Below are positions 1 to 7,779 of a DNA stretch of 64,000 nt, piece by piece. The notes below the pieces were generated by a model, which saw only the letters and a list, made by a program, of their open reading frames with translations, was not told the origin of the DNA and did no database searches. Each line of letters starts with the position of its first letter. The stretch's first letter is position 1. A program made the position numbers and the translations under genes. This stretch comes from Sinomonas susongensis (lineage in GTDB: Bacteria; Actinomycetota; Actinomycetes; Actinomycetales; Micrococcaceae), in the NCBI RefSeq assembly GCF_005877005.1, contig NZ_SSNH01000002.1, positions 62,001 to 126,000 on the forward strand, written 5' to 3'.

Positions 1-419
1 AGCGTGACGGTCTGCGTGCCGTTCGCTGGAATGGTGACGGCGGGGGCCAGGGGCGCGGACGGATTCTGGAAGGTCACGCCGGTCGTCACGCACCTCGAGT
101 GCGCCGCGTCGGGCACTGCACCGCCCGCCGAGCTGACGCTGTAGAGCTGCACTGGATACCCATTCGGGTTGGTGACCTTGAGTACGACGTCGGCCGTCCC
201 GCCTGGCGAGAGGGGCGCCTGTCCGGGGGCGGCCTGGACGAGGGCTTGGGTCGTGAGGGTCTGGAGTTGGCCCGCGGCTGCGGAACCCGGGCCGCTGCCC
301 GTCGTGCTCCAGTAGGCGATCGCCGCGCCCGCTCCCCCAAGGACGAGCGCCGCGCTTGCGGCGACTGCGATCGCCGAGCGGCGGGTCCTCCGGGGGAGGC
401 TTCCCTTGATGGTGGCCAT
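1..419 (-). CDS. secreted surface protein, YW-x-TTG type (partial, runs off window)
   Basis: The first 139 residues are visible; the 3' part lies beyond the left edge. An Arg-rich start (MATIKGSLPRRTRR) and a hydrophobic stretch at about residues 15-34 form a signal peptide or anchor, followed at residues 35-43 by AYWSTTGSG. The gene at 1651-2103 carries the near-identical AYWTTTGTG at the same place after its signal sequence. The rest is Ala/Gly/Thr/Val-rich with one Cys and looks like an extracellular beta-sandwich. The ATG lies one base after the TGA of the preceding gene, so it is the third gene of a minus-strand operon. I do not recognise a named function; a fibre, adhesin or cell-wall protein is an inference. 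Confidence 0.75.
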   Translation of the reverse strand, partial: MATIKGSLPRRTRRSAIAVAASAALVLGGAGAAIAYWSTTGSGPGSAAAGQLQTLTTQALVQAAPGQAPLSPGGTADVVLKVTNPNGYPVQLYSVSSAGGAVPDAAHSRCVTTGVTFQNPSAPLAPAVTIPANGTQTVT

Positions 420-420
420 G

Positions 421-1563
421 TCAGTTCCCCTGTCCGGATCCGGAGTAGGACAGGGCGATGGTCGCGCCCTTGCACCCGTCCTGGTTTGCAGGCCTGTCCA
501 GCATCGTCAGCTTGGGCCACTGGCTGCCTGGCACCGCGAGTGAACTCAGCGAGCTGTTCCCCGAGGGAATGGACACGGGATAGGGGCCCGAGTATTGGAC
601 CACCGCGAAATCAGCTGTTGTGCAGGGCAGGTTGCCCGCGATGGCCGCCGCTGACCTCGTGATCCCCATGACCGTAACCGAGAGATTGGTGATCGAGATC
701 CCCTGGTTGTTCGGGTTCGAGAAGCTCAATCCCAGAGGCTGGGAGACGCCCGGAGCGAGGGGTGAGGCCGCGCTCCCCGAAATGGTGAAGGCCTTGCCAT
801 TGCTGAGCACTTGCAGCTGGACGTTCGCGTACCCGTACTGGGTCTTGCCGGAGGCGTCCTGGCCCGAGCCGACGATGCTGAGCGTGTTCGTGCCTGCCGC
901 CGCACTCGGGGACGCCGTGACCTGGAGCGTGGACGTGTTGCCCGTCGCTGGGTTGGGAGAGAAGGTGGCCGTCACCCCGGTCGGCAGACCCACGACGCTC
1001 AGGGAAATCGGCCCGTCGAGGTTGGTGCGCGAGAGCGTGAGACTGTACACCCCGCTCGAGCCGGGGGCGATGCTGACCGTGCTCGGGCTGCTCGAGAGCG
1101 AGATGGACCCGGAGAGCGGATAGTTGACGGTAAGGCCCGCGGTGGTCGACGCCGCTGTCTTCCCCGACGTGCCTTGGATCTCCACAGTGGAAGCCCCCGC
1201 AGGAGTCGACGACGTTGTCGACAGCGTGAGGGCCGTCGTGGCAGAAGCCCCTGACGCAACGTTGACAGTCGCCGGGGAGAAGCTTGCGCTGGTGGCAGCT
1301 GGAAGCGATGACGCCGTCATGGCGACCGCTCCCGCAAACCCGTTCTGCGAGGTGATGGTGACGGTGTATGCCGCCGCGGAGCCGCGCGCGATGGACTGGC
1401 TTGCGGGCGAGATCTGGACGGTGAATCCCGGCTTCGCCGTCTGTGCCGCGGCGAACAGGGCGCCGGCCGGCAGCATCACCGCCAGGAAGCTGATCACCGC
1501 GATTCTGATGATTCTGCCGCTGGCCCGGGGGCCGTTCTTCAGGAGTTTCCCCAACACGCTCAC
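421..1563 (-). CDS. secreted protein with Ig-like repeats
   Basis: 380 aa from a GTG start. Residues 18-40 form a signal peptide ending AAA-QT. Two Ig-like repeats follow (about 46-135 and 150-235), each with a run such as ISPASQSIARG or LSSSPSTVSIAPG and a closing 'F-S-P' strand, a pattern of bacterial extracellular beta-sandwich modules. The last 120 residues form a separate domain ending NQDGCKGATIALSYSGSG, which matches the C-terminus of the upstream gene product (NQDACKGATITITVASN). It lacks a C-terminal anchor or sortase motif. It sits between two other secreted proteins and was probably co-exported and assembled with them. The family is not one I can name. Confidence 0.8.
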   Translation of the reverse strand: MSVLGKLLKNGPRASGRIIRIAVISFLAVMLPAGALFAAAQTAKPGFTVQISPASQSIARGSAAAYTVTITSQNGFAGAVAMTASSLPAATSASFSPATVNVASGASATTALTLSTTSSTPAGASTVEIQGTSGKTAASTTAGLTVNYPLSGSISLSSSPSTVSIAPGSSGVYSLTLSRTNLDGPISLSVVGLPTGVTATFSPNPATGNTSTLQVTASPSAAAGTNTLSIVGSGQDASGKTQYGYANVQLQVLSNGKAFTISGSAASPLAPGVSQPLGLSFSNPNNQGISITNLSVTVMGITRSAAAIAGNLPCTTADFAVVQYSGPYPVSIPSGNSSLSSLAVPGSQWPKLTMLDRPANQDGCKGATIALSYSGSGQGN

Positions 1564-1610
1564 GCTGTGTCCCCTCTGTGGTTGCTCATGGGGGTGCGGT
1601 CATGGATGCG

Positions 1611-1645
1611 CGTCGGGTGGGGCGGATCGCCCGCCCCACCCGACG
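1611..1645 (-). terminator. intercistronic hairpin (attenuator or terminator)
   Basis: A perfect 15-bp inverted repeat (1611-1625 with 1631-1645) and a 5-nt loop lie just after the stop of the first gene and before the second gene of the secreted-protein operon. No T-run follows. It may end part of the transcripts or protect the 3' end of the first mRNA, giving more of the first protein than of the other two. Confidence 0.6.
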
Positions 1646-1650
1646 GCGGA

Positions 1651-2103
1651 CTAGTTGCTCGCGACGGTGATCGTGATGGTCGCGCCCTTGCAGGCGTCCT
1701 GGTTGTCAACCGTGTCGGCGAACGTGAGGGTCCCGGTGCCGACCTGGGTCCCGGAGGCGTTCGCAGCGACCCGGACGTTCGCCGTGTTCGCCGTGGCGGT
1801 GAACCAGGCCGGGAGGCACTGGGCGTTGCTCGTGGTCACGGTCGGCGTGAGGGTGCCCACGACCGTGCTCGATGCGTTCCCGTTGTCTGCCGTGTACGTG
1901 ACGTCCTTGGACGTGCCGGGGGCGATGCCCTGGTCGAAGTTCGCGTGAATCGTGACGGTGCCGCCGCCTGCGGATGCGGCAGCATTGCCGCCACCAGTGC
2001 CAGTCGTGGTCCAGTAGGCGAAGGCGGCTGCGCCGCCGACGCTCAGCATGCCCGCGGTCGCAACGGCGAGTGTGGCCTTGGCCTTCTTGGTCATCTTCTG
2101 CAT
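1651..2103 (-). CDS. small secreted surface protein, YW-x-TTG type
   Basis: 150 aa. A Lys-rich start (MQKMTKKAKA) and hydrophobic segment (11-29) form a signal sequence, followed by AYWTTTGTGGG at 29-39, matching the protein encoded at 1-419. The remainder is a Thr/Ala/Asn-rich beta-type domain with two Cys that may form a disulfide, ending NQDACKGATITITVASN. A strong ribosome site, AAGGAG at 2110-2115, lies 6 nt before the ATG. It is the first gene of the operon and, being small and followed by a hairpin, could be the major subunit (inference). Similar short actinobacterial proteins are usually annotated as hypothetical. Confidence 0.8.
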   Translation of the reverse strand: MQKMTKKAKATLAVATAGMLSVGGAAAFAYWTTTGTGGGNAAASAGGGTVTIHANFDQGIAPGTSKDVTYTADNGNASSTVVGTLTPTVTTSNAQCLPAWFTATANTANVRVAANASGTQVGTGTLTFADTVDNQDACKGATITITVASN

Positions 2104-2548
2104 GGGAGTGCTCCTTCTAGGGTGTGGACGAGCGCGATACGAGCGGCGCCGAATGCCCCACTCTTGAGACGCCTGCGGACTACGGATCGGCTAATCCCTG
2201 GAGCCCGATGCGCAAAACTTTGGCAGCCCAGTCAGGCCCCCGCCTACACTTGCGCCTACTCGTTTACGCGGGCTTCGGAGGCTCTCACGAGTACTCGCTT
2301 TCACTCGGGCGGGTACGTGGAACTGCCCCCGCTGGGCGCCGGAGGGACGCCCACGGGGCCTTCGGCTCGCACCGGTCTGCGGCTCTGGGCTACCGGGTGT
2401 ACTCGGTGCCAGGATTCACGCCCCCGCGAGGGCCGGCCTGGCCGGCGGGACCGCATGCGCTCAAATATTTCTCGCCCCAGCAGCAATGCGACGAGACGCG
2501 ATCTAGGCACGTCGCTTTTCTACCCGCCAGCCCTCATATGCTGGAGAT
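2104..2548. other. 445-bp intergenic region without a gene
   Basis: This region separates the divergent secreted-protein operon and lysR gene. Reading frames here lack start signals and gene-like composition. Apart from the AAGGAG site for the minus-strand operon and the -10 box of lysR I see no recognised riboswitch, RNA or repeat. It is long for this compact genome and probably carries the operon promoter and a leader. Confidence 0.6.
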
Positions 2549-2549
2549 A
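2537..2549 (+). promoter_or_regulatory. leaderless -10 box of lysR-type gene
   Basis: TATGCT at 2537-2542 is followed by 6 nt and the ATG, so transcription is predicted to start at the start codon itself. Confidence 0.5.
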
Positions 2550-3430
2550 TGGCCGTCCGCGATTGGGAACTACGACATTTCCGTCTCATCGCGGCCCTCG
2601 CGGCGCAGGGAAGCATCGGCGCCGCGGCCCGCGAAACCGGGATGGCGCAGCCGAACGCCTCGCGGCTGCTGGAGCAGATGGAGCGGTCGGCGGGGTTCGC
2701 CCTCGCCCGACGCACGCCGCGCGGTACCGAACTGACCGACCGTGGACGCGTCGTCGCCGGGCTCGCTGCGGACGTCCTCGAGGCCGCTGACAGTGTGGTG
2801 CGCGCCGTCGACGCCCTCGAGCGCGCCCGGGGCGCCCTGCACGTGTGCGCGAGCATGACCGTCGCGGAGCACCTGATGCCCCAATGGCTCGCTGCCGCAC
2901 AGCAGCGCCTCCCCGACGTGAGTGTCACCCTCGACGTGGGCAACTCGGACGAGGTATTCCAACGCCTTCGAGCTGGCGCCGCGGAGCTCGGATTCGTCGA
3001 GGGGCCCACCGTCCAGACGGGCTTCCGGTATCTCGACGTTGCCCCGGACGAACTCGTGGTCGTCGTCCGTCCGGATCATCCATGGGCGCGGACGGGTCCG
3101 GTCTCGCCGCACGATGTCGCGACTGCCGGGCTCGTCGTGCGGGAGCCGGGTTCGGGAACACGCCAGACCGCGGACAGGGCCCTCGCTCCCTACGGCACCG
3201 GGCCGCGTTTCGAAGTAGGGAGCAACGCCGCGCTTGCCGCGAGCGTCGCGGCGGGTCTTGGACCGGGCGTCGTGAGTCGCCTCGCCGTCCAGTTTCCGCT
3301 CCGGAGCGGGAGGCTCATAGAAGTTCCGACGCCGGCCCTCAAGCTGCGGCGCATGCTGAGGGCCGTATGGTCGGCGGCGGTGCCGCTGCCGCGCTCCGCC
3401 GAGGAATTCCTGGGGCTTGTCGGCGCCTAG
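2549..3430 (+). CDS. LysR-family transcriptional regulator
   Basis: 293 aa, the usual length of the family. Residues 5-65 are the winged helix-turn-helix (RHFRLIAALAAQGSIGAAAR, then AQPNASRLLEQMERSAG), and about 90-290 is the periplasmic-binding-like effector domain with the typical ELGFVEGP and VVREPGSGTRQ segments. LysR proteins often control a divergent neighbour; here that is the secreted-protein operon across a 445-bp gap, so that operon is a candidate target (inference). The inducer cannot be told from sequence. The following deformylase gene starts 10 bp after its stop with its own -10 box. Confidence 0.88.
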   Translation: MAVRDWELRHFRLIAALAAQGSIGAAARETGMAQPNASRLLEQMERSAGFALARRTPRGTELTDRGRVVAGLAADVLEAADSVVRAVDALERARGALHVCASMTVAEHLMPQWLAAAQQRLPDVSVTLDVGNSDEVFQRLRAGAAELGFVEGPTVQTGFRYLDVAPDELVVVVRPDHPWARTGPVSPHDVATAGLVVREPGSGTRQTADRALAPYGTGPRFEVGSNAALAASVAAGLGPGVVSRLAVQFPLRSGRLIEVPTPALKLRRMLRAVWSAAVPLPRSAEEFLGLVGA

Positions 3431-3441
3431 GCTAGGCACCA
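3428..3441 (+). promoter_or_regulatory. leaderless -10 box of def
   Basis: TAGGCT at 3428-3433 overlaps the stop of the LysR gene and lies 7 nt before ATG 3441. This decides for ATG 3441 over the in-frame TTG at 3417. Confidence 0.5.
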
Positions 3442-4088
3442 TGAGCCCCGCACCCGTGAGCCGGTGGACCGCTGCGCGCCTGGCCGAGAAGGCCGCCGAG
3501 ATCGTGTCCGACCAAGAGCTTCCGCCGATCGTCCAAGCCGGCCACCCGGTGCTCCGAACGCAGGCCATCCCGTTCGACGGGCAACTCGACGATGCGCTCC
3601 TGACGGCGCTCATCGAGGTGATGCGGCGCACCATGCACGCCGCCCCGGGCGTCGGGCTCGCCGCTCCCCAGATCGGCCTCCCCCTCCGTCTCGCGGTCGT
3701 GGAGGACATGTGGGCCCCGGACGAGGACGTGGTCCGAATGCGCAACCGCACTCCCCTGCCGTTCTTCGCCGTCCTGAACCCCGCGTACGCGCCGCTGGGA
3801 AACGAGCGCGCGGCGTTCTACGAGGGATGCCTCTCAGTACGGGGCTACACCGCCGTCGTGCGGCGCCCGGCGCGCATCGAGGCGCGCTGGACGACGCCCG
3901 GCGGAGCCACCCGCCGAGCGGAATTCGCCGGGTGGCAGGCCCGGATCCTGCAGCACGAGACCGACCACCTCGCCGGGACGCTGTACCTCGACAAGGCCGA
4001 GGTCCGATCCCTCTGCACGAACGAGGAGTACTCGGCCCGCTGGGCCCACCCGACCCCGGAGGCAGCCGCGCGCGAGCTCGGCTTCTAG
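3441..4088 (+). CDS. def: peptide deformylase
   Basis: 215 aa. Removes the formyl group from the N-terminal Met of new proteins in the cytoplasm. All three family motifs are present: GVGLAAPQIG at 70-79, EGCLSVRG at 128-135 with metal ligand Cys130, and HETDH at 172-176 with the other two metal ligands and catalytic Glu. The N-terminal extension of about 30 residues is usual for this actinobacterial type. An upstream TTG at 3417 would add 8 residues overlapping the previous gene. The gene is not beside fmt or a ribosomal cluster, so it may be one of several def copies. Confidence 0.93.
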   Translation: MSPAPVSRWTAARLAEKAAEIVSDQELPPIVQAGHPVLRTQAIPFDGQLDDALLTALIEVMRRTMHAAPGVGLAAPQIGLPLRLAVVEDMWAPDEDVVRMRNRTPLPFFAVLNPAYAPLGNERAAFYEGCLSVRGYTAVVRRPARIEARWTTPGGATRRAEFAGWQARILQHETDHLAGTLYLDKAEVRSLCTNEEYSARWAHPTPEAAARELGF

Positions 4089-4102
4089 CGCGGTTCGGGC
4101 TT

Positions 4103-6163
4103 CTACGAGACGGGGGCCGACAGCGCCTTCGACTCCTCGGCATCCAGGCCCGGGTTGGCCGCCGTCGGAAGGTAGCGCGACCACCACCGGAGGATGTGCT
4201 CGAAACGCTGCTTGCGGTGGTGCGGCGTCCCGGACCGCGAGAGCTCATGGTTCTCCCCGGGGAAGAGGAGCAGCTCCGTCTCGACGCCGCGGAGCTTGAG
4301 CGCGGCGTAGTAGCGCTGCGCCTGCTCGATCGGGCAGCGCCAGTCCTCCTCCGAATGGATCACGAGGCACGGCGTCTCGACCTGCCCGACGCATGCCATG
4401 GGGCTCTGGGCGGCCATCTGCTGTGGGTCCCAGCCCGTGTATTCACCGGGGAAGAACCAGCCGATGTCGGACGAGCCGACGAAGCTGACGGGGTCCAGGA
4501 ACCCCCGCTCGACGATGGCGGCGCGGAAGCGGTGGTCGTGGGCAATTGTCCACGCAGTGAGATACCCACCGTAGGATCCGCCGAGGATCCCGAGTCGGTC
4601 GGCGTCGAGGGCTGGGTACGCCTCGAGGGCAGAGTCGAGGAAACCGAGGACATCCTCGAAGTCGACGGTGCCCATGCGGCCCTTGATGGCCCGGCCGTGG
4701 GCCTCGCCGTATCCTGCCGAACCCCGAGGGTTGCACATGACGACGGCGTAGCCGGCCGAAGCGTAGACCTGGGCCTCGTCGAACCATGCGCCCGTGTACT
4801 GCGCGAATGGACCTCCGTGGATCATGAGCAGCACCGGGTGGGGACCGTCTCCCTCGGGCTCGACGACCCATCCGTGCACCGGGCTGCCGTCGGCGCTCTG
4901 GCCGCTGAACTCGCTGGGAAGGAGCGGCTGGGTCTCATCCCGGAGGCGGGATGCGAAGTCGGTGAGCCGCTCGAGGTGCCCGTCCCGGACGGCCGCCACT
5001 TCGCCAGGCGTCGTCGCATCCGCGAAGGTGACGACGACGGCGTCGCCCGCCGCGTCGACCCCCGTGATGACCGCGTCAACGTCCGCGAGGATGGCACGCT
5101 CGCCGTTCGCCTCGAACGCGACGAGGCGCACGGCGCCCCGGTGCCTTCCGAGCACCAGCGCCTGGCCGTCTGGGCGAACGCGGAGGGCACCCGGCGCCTC
5201 GCCGAAGTCGTCTTCGCTGGGATTGCTCAGGCGCACAGTTCCGCCGTCGTCGAAGGCGTGCCAGAACAGGTGGGTGCTCCGTCCTACGAAGTCCATGCCG
5301 GAATCGCCGAGGGAGGATGCCAGCACGAACAGCCCCGACCCGTCAGGGGCTTCGCGGAGTGCTTGCACGGACGCCGCCTCAGGGCTCCCGAGCTCCACGA
5401 CCTTGCTCTCGCCGCCGCCCGCGGGGGTCCGCACTACGAGGGCACCCAGCGCGTCGACCGCTGCGGGGTCCCACTGCGACACGGTGTAGATGTATCCGCC
5501 GTCAGCACTGAACACGGGCAGGTCGTGATCGAGCCCCCCTGACGTGAGCTGACGCGCCTCTGGCAGGCCGCTACCGCCTTCCCCCTCGGATTCGGCGGCC
5601 TTCGCGCGGCCCCGCGCCGCGACGAAGGGCTCTTCCCCTGCAGGCGGGACATCCAGGATGAAGAGCTGCGTGCGCTGGTCTCCCGTATAGCCCCGGCCAT
5701 TCAGCCGGTAGTTGAGGTCGGTGACGAGGCGCGGGTCCTCGGCGCCGGGTCCCACGCCATCCACGGTCCCATAGCGGCCCGCCTCGGGCTCCCTCGAGAG
5801 GAACGCAATGCGCTGGGAATCCGGCGACCAGGCAAAGTGCTCCACGCCGAGCAGCCGGTCCGTGAGGGCGCGGGGCTCGCCGCCCTGGGCTTCGACGACG
5901 AAGAGCTGCGGCGGTCCCGCCGGGACTGCCCGCAGGAACGCGAGGAATCGGCCGTCGGGCGAATACTGGGGCGCGGTGTCCCGAAATCCCCGGGTGAGGC
6001 GCCGGGCGGAGCCGCCGCCGTCGAGCGGGACCTCCCAGAGCTGGCCGACGGCCGCGTCGGCTCTGTAGTCGGCCCGGGTCGCACTGACGGCGCAGCGCGT
6101 GCCCGAGGGATGGACGGTGGGGGCTGAGAGGGTCAGGATGGCATCGAGCTGGCTGGGCTTCAC
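4103..6163 (-). CDS. S9-family peptidase (acylaminoacyl-peptidase type)
   Basis: 686 aa from GTG 6163. About residues 1-430 form a beta-propeller of WD40-like strands (repeated SPDGRFLAF and SPDSQRIAFLSREP segments). The C-terminal alpha/beta hydrolase has GGSYGGY with nucleophile Ser530, Asp607 in HSEEDW and His639 in ENHE. It probably hydrolyses short oligopeptides in the cytoplasm; no signal peptide is seen. The start is set by TAGGCT 7 nt upstream; an ATG at 6199 is possible but would overlap the divergent methyltransferase promoter. It converges with def, 14 bp away. Confidence 0.9.
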   Translation of the reverse strand: MKPSQLDAILTLSAPTVHPSGTRCAVSATRADYRADAAVGQLWEVPLDGGGSARRLTRGFRDTAPQYSPDGRFLAFLRAVPAGPPQLFVVEAQGGEPRALTDRLLGVEHFAWSPDSQRIAFLSREPEAGRYGTVDGVGPGAEDPRLVTDLNYRLNGRGYTGDQRTQLFILDVPPAGEEPFVAARGRAKAAESEGEGGSGLPEARQLTSGGLDHDLPVFSADGGYIYTVSQWDPAAVDALGALVVRTPAGGGESKVVELGSPEAASVQALREAPDGSGLFVLASSLGDSGMDFVGRSTHLFWHAFDDGGTVRLSNPSEDDFGEAPGALRVRPDGQALVLGRHRGAVRLVAFEANGERAILADVDAVITGVDAAGDAVVVTFADATTPGEVAAVRDGHLERLTDFASRLRDETQPLLPSEFSGQSADGSPVHGWVVEPEGDGPHPVLLMIHGGPFAQYTGAWFDEAQVYASAGYAVVMCNPRGSAGYGEAHGRAIKGRMGTVDFEDVLGFLDSALEAYPALDADRLGILGGSYGGYLTAWTIAHDHRFRAAIVERGFLDPVSFVGSSDIGWFFPGEYTGWDPQQMAAQSPMACVGQVETPCLVIHSEEDWRCPIEQAQRYYAALKLRGVETELLLFPGENHELSRSGTPHHRKQRFEHILRWWSRYLPTAANPGLDAEESKALSAPVS

Positions 6164-6176
6164 GCCGTGAAGCCTA
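6163..6176 (-). promoter_or_regulatory. leaderless -10 box of S9 peptidase gene
   Basis: On the minus strand TAGGCT (6171-6176) lies 7 nt before GTG 6163. Confidence 0.5.
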
Positions 6177-6193
6177 GTCCCGACCGCCGCGAC

Positions 6194-6209
6194 TAGCATG
6201 GAACCCGTG
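6194..6209 (+). promoter_or_regulatory. leaderless -10 box of rRNA methyltransferase gene
   Basis: TAGCAT at 6194-6199 is followed by 7 nt and GTG 6207. The ATG at 6198 lies inside this box, so GTG is preferred. The -10 box of the divergent peptidase gene is only 18 bp away. Confidence 0.45.
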
Positions 6210-7055
6210 CCTCTCGCCGCCCAGGAGCTCCTCCGCTGCCCGATCTGCACCGGTGGCTGGCAGGCGTCCGAGACGTCTGGGCGATCGCTCGTGTGCACTG
6301 CCGGGCACCGCTTCGACGCGGCGCGCCAGGGCTACGTCAATTTCCTCACGGGGCGTGGAACCCGCTTCCTCCCGGACACCGCCGAGATGGTCGCGGCCCG
6401 CGAGCGGTTTCTCGCGGCGGGCCACTACGCGCCGATCGCCGCAGCGGTCGCCGGCGCCGCTGCCCCGGCCCTTGCGCACGACGACGGCGCGACCGGGGCC
6501 GCGCTCGACGCCGGGGCGGGCACGGGGTACTACCTTGCCGCGCTGCTCTCCCGCGTCCGAGGTTCGCGCGCCGTCGCCCTCGATCTCTCCCGCCACGCGC
6601 TCGGACGGGCGGCGAAGCTGCCCGGGACCGCGGCGGTCGTGTGGGATCTCTGGCGGCCGCTGCCGCTGCCCGACGGCGCCGTCGACGCGGTCCTCGACGT
6701 TTTCGCGCCCAGAAACTTCCCTGAGTTCGCGAGGGTCCTGAGGGCGGGAGGCCTCGTGTGCGTCGTGACCCCGCAGGCCGACCACCTCGCCGCGCTGCGC
6801 GAGGTATTGCCGATGCTCGATGTTCCGTCCGGGAAGACGGACGACGTCGAGCGGGCGGCGGGCCCGGACTTCGAGCGGATCGACGTGCGGGGCCTGCGCT
6901 TTGGCCTCGAACTCGACCCGGAGACCGCGGCCGATCTCGCCCTCATGGGTCCGGCCGGTCATCACGCAACGCGCTCAGAGCTGCTTCCCCGCCTCCGGAA
7001 CCGATCACTTCACGCCGAGGGTGCCGTCGACGTCACCGTCCTGCGCCGCCGCTGA
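6207..7055 (+). CDS. rlmA: 23S rRNA (guanine-N1) methyltransferase, RlmA family
   Basis: 282 aa. The N-terminus has the family zinc knuckle: Cys11, Cys14, Cys30 and His34 (RCPIC, then VCTAGH), followed by GYVNFLTG. The SAM site LDAGAGTGYYLAALL lies near residue 95-110, and APRNFPEFARVLR is the usual acceptor-side motif. RlmA enzymes methylate G745 or G748 of 23S rRNA next to the macrolide site; the actinobacterial TlrB/RlmAII members give resistance to some macrolides. Which G is modified here cannot be read from the sequence. The gene overlaps the convergent membrane-protein gene by 23 bp. Confidence 0.85.
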   Translation: MPLAAQELLRCPICTGGWQASETSGRSLVCTAGHRFDAARQGYVNFLTGRGTRFLPDTAEMVAARERFLAAGHYAPIAAAVAGAAAPALAHDDGATGAALDAGAGTGYYLAALLSRVRGSRAVALDLSRHALGRAAKLPGTAAVVWDLWRPLPLPDGAVDAVLDVFAPRNFPEFARVLRAGGLVCVVTPQADHLAALREVLPMLDVPSGKTDDVERAAGPDFERIDVRGLRFGLELDPETAADLALMGPAGHHATRSELLPRLRNRSLHAEGAVDVTVLRRR

Positions 7056-7719
7056 GCGGCAGTTCTTCCGCGGCTGATCGGGCAACTGGGGGCGTCGCGA
7101 GGTCCACGGCGAGCAGCCGCAGGGCGAGCTGGATGAGCGGGCCGATGGTCAGCGCGAAGACCGCCGTGCCGATCCCCACGGTTCCTCCGAGGAGCCAGCC
7201 GCAGCCGGTGGCCGAGAGCTCGATCCCACTCCGCACGGCCCATACCGGCCAGCCGGTGCGCGCGACGAGGCCCGTCATGAGCCCATCGCGGGGGCCCGGG
7301 CCGAGGCCCGCCCCGATGTACAGGGCGGACGCGAGCGCGAGAAGGGCCAGCCCCACGGCCAGGAACAGCCCTTCCGCGAGTGGCCACCAGACGGGGAGGA
7401 CGGTCGCGGCGGGGATCCACGCGAGTCCGAGGTCGGCGAAGACTCCGACGAGCGCGGCGTTGGAGACGGTCCCCCATCCGGGCCGCTGGCGGAGCGGGAT
7501 CCAGAGGACGAGGACGGCGAGGCTGATGACGATCGTGGCCGTTCCGAAGGAGACGCCGAGGGCACGGGCCACGCCCTGTCCCAATACGTCCCACGGCGAG
7601 GCGCCCAGACCGGCACGGAGGATGAACGCGATCGCGATCCCGTAGGCGAAGAGGCCGCTGAAGAGGCGGACCAAGCGGACGGGCAGACGTTGTGAGCGGA
7701 GGAACCGGTGAAGCTGCAT
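7033..7719 (-). CDS. YczE/YyaS-family membrane protein
   Basis: 228 aa with about five or six membrane helices. It shows the family signatures RAGLGASPWDVL (about 36-47) and GAGLGPGPRDGLMTGL (near 136-151), two related halves suggesting an internal duplication. The substrate of this family is unknown. It is divergent from a MocR-type regulator with 60 bp between the starts, an arrangement known for yczE and its regulator in actinobacteria and firmicutes, so the regulator very likely controls it. Confidence 0.85.
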   Translation of the reverse strand: MQLHRFLRSQRLPVRLVRLFSGLFAYGIAIAFILRAGLGASPWDVLGQGVARALGVSFGTATIVISLAVLVLWIPLRQRPGWGTVSNAALVGVFADLGLAWIPAATVLPVWWPLAEGLFLAVGLALLALASALYIGAGLGPGPRDGLMTGLVARTGWPVWAVRSGIELSATGCGWLLGGTVGIGTAVFALTIGPLIQLALRLLAVDLATPPVARSAAEELPLSGGAGR

Positions 7720-7728
7720 ACCGATATT

Positions 7729-7777
7729 CCAACTTCAATTGGCCTTCGAAGACAGGGCCAATTCTGGGACACTGGCC
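7729..7777. promoter_or_regulatory. candidate MocR operator between yczE-like and regulator genes
   Basis: AATTGGCC at 7737-7744 and GGCCAATT at 7756-7763 form a perfect 8-bp inverted repeat. CCAA/TTGG half-sites recur (7729-7732, 7739-7742), as does TGGCC at 7773-7777. The repeats fill the gap between the two divergent genes. Confidence 0.45.
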
Positions 7778-7779
7778 TG

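Noticed and set aside
2104-2548. Riboswitch or small RNA in the long intergenic region
   Set aside because: I looked for known motifs on both strands and found none; only GC-rich sequence without a clear structure.
3464-5542. 692-aa plus-strand frame opposite the S9 peptidase gene
   Set aside because: It overlaps def and the peptidase, has no start signal and shows no domain; high G+C keeps antisense frames open.
6198-6206. ATG start for the rRNA methyltransferase
   Set aside because: It lies in the predicted -10 box; GTG 6207 fits the leaderless pattern and loses only three residues. Still possible.
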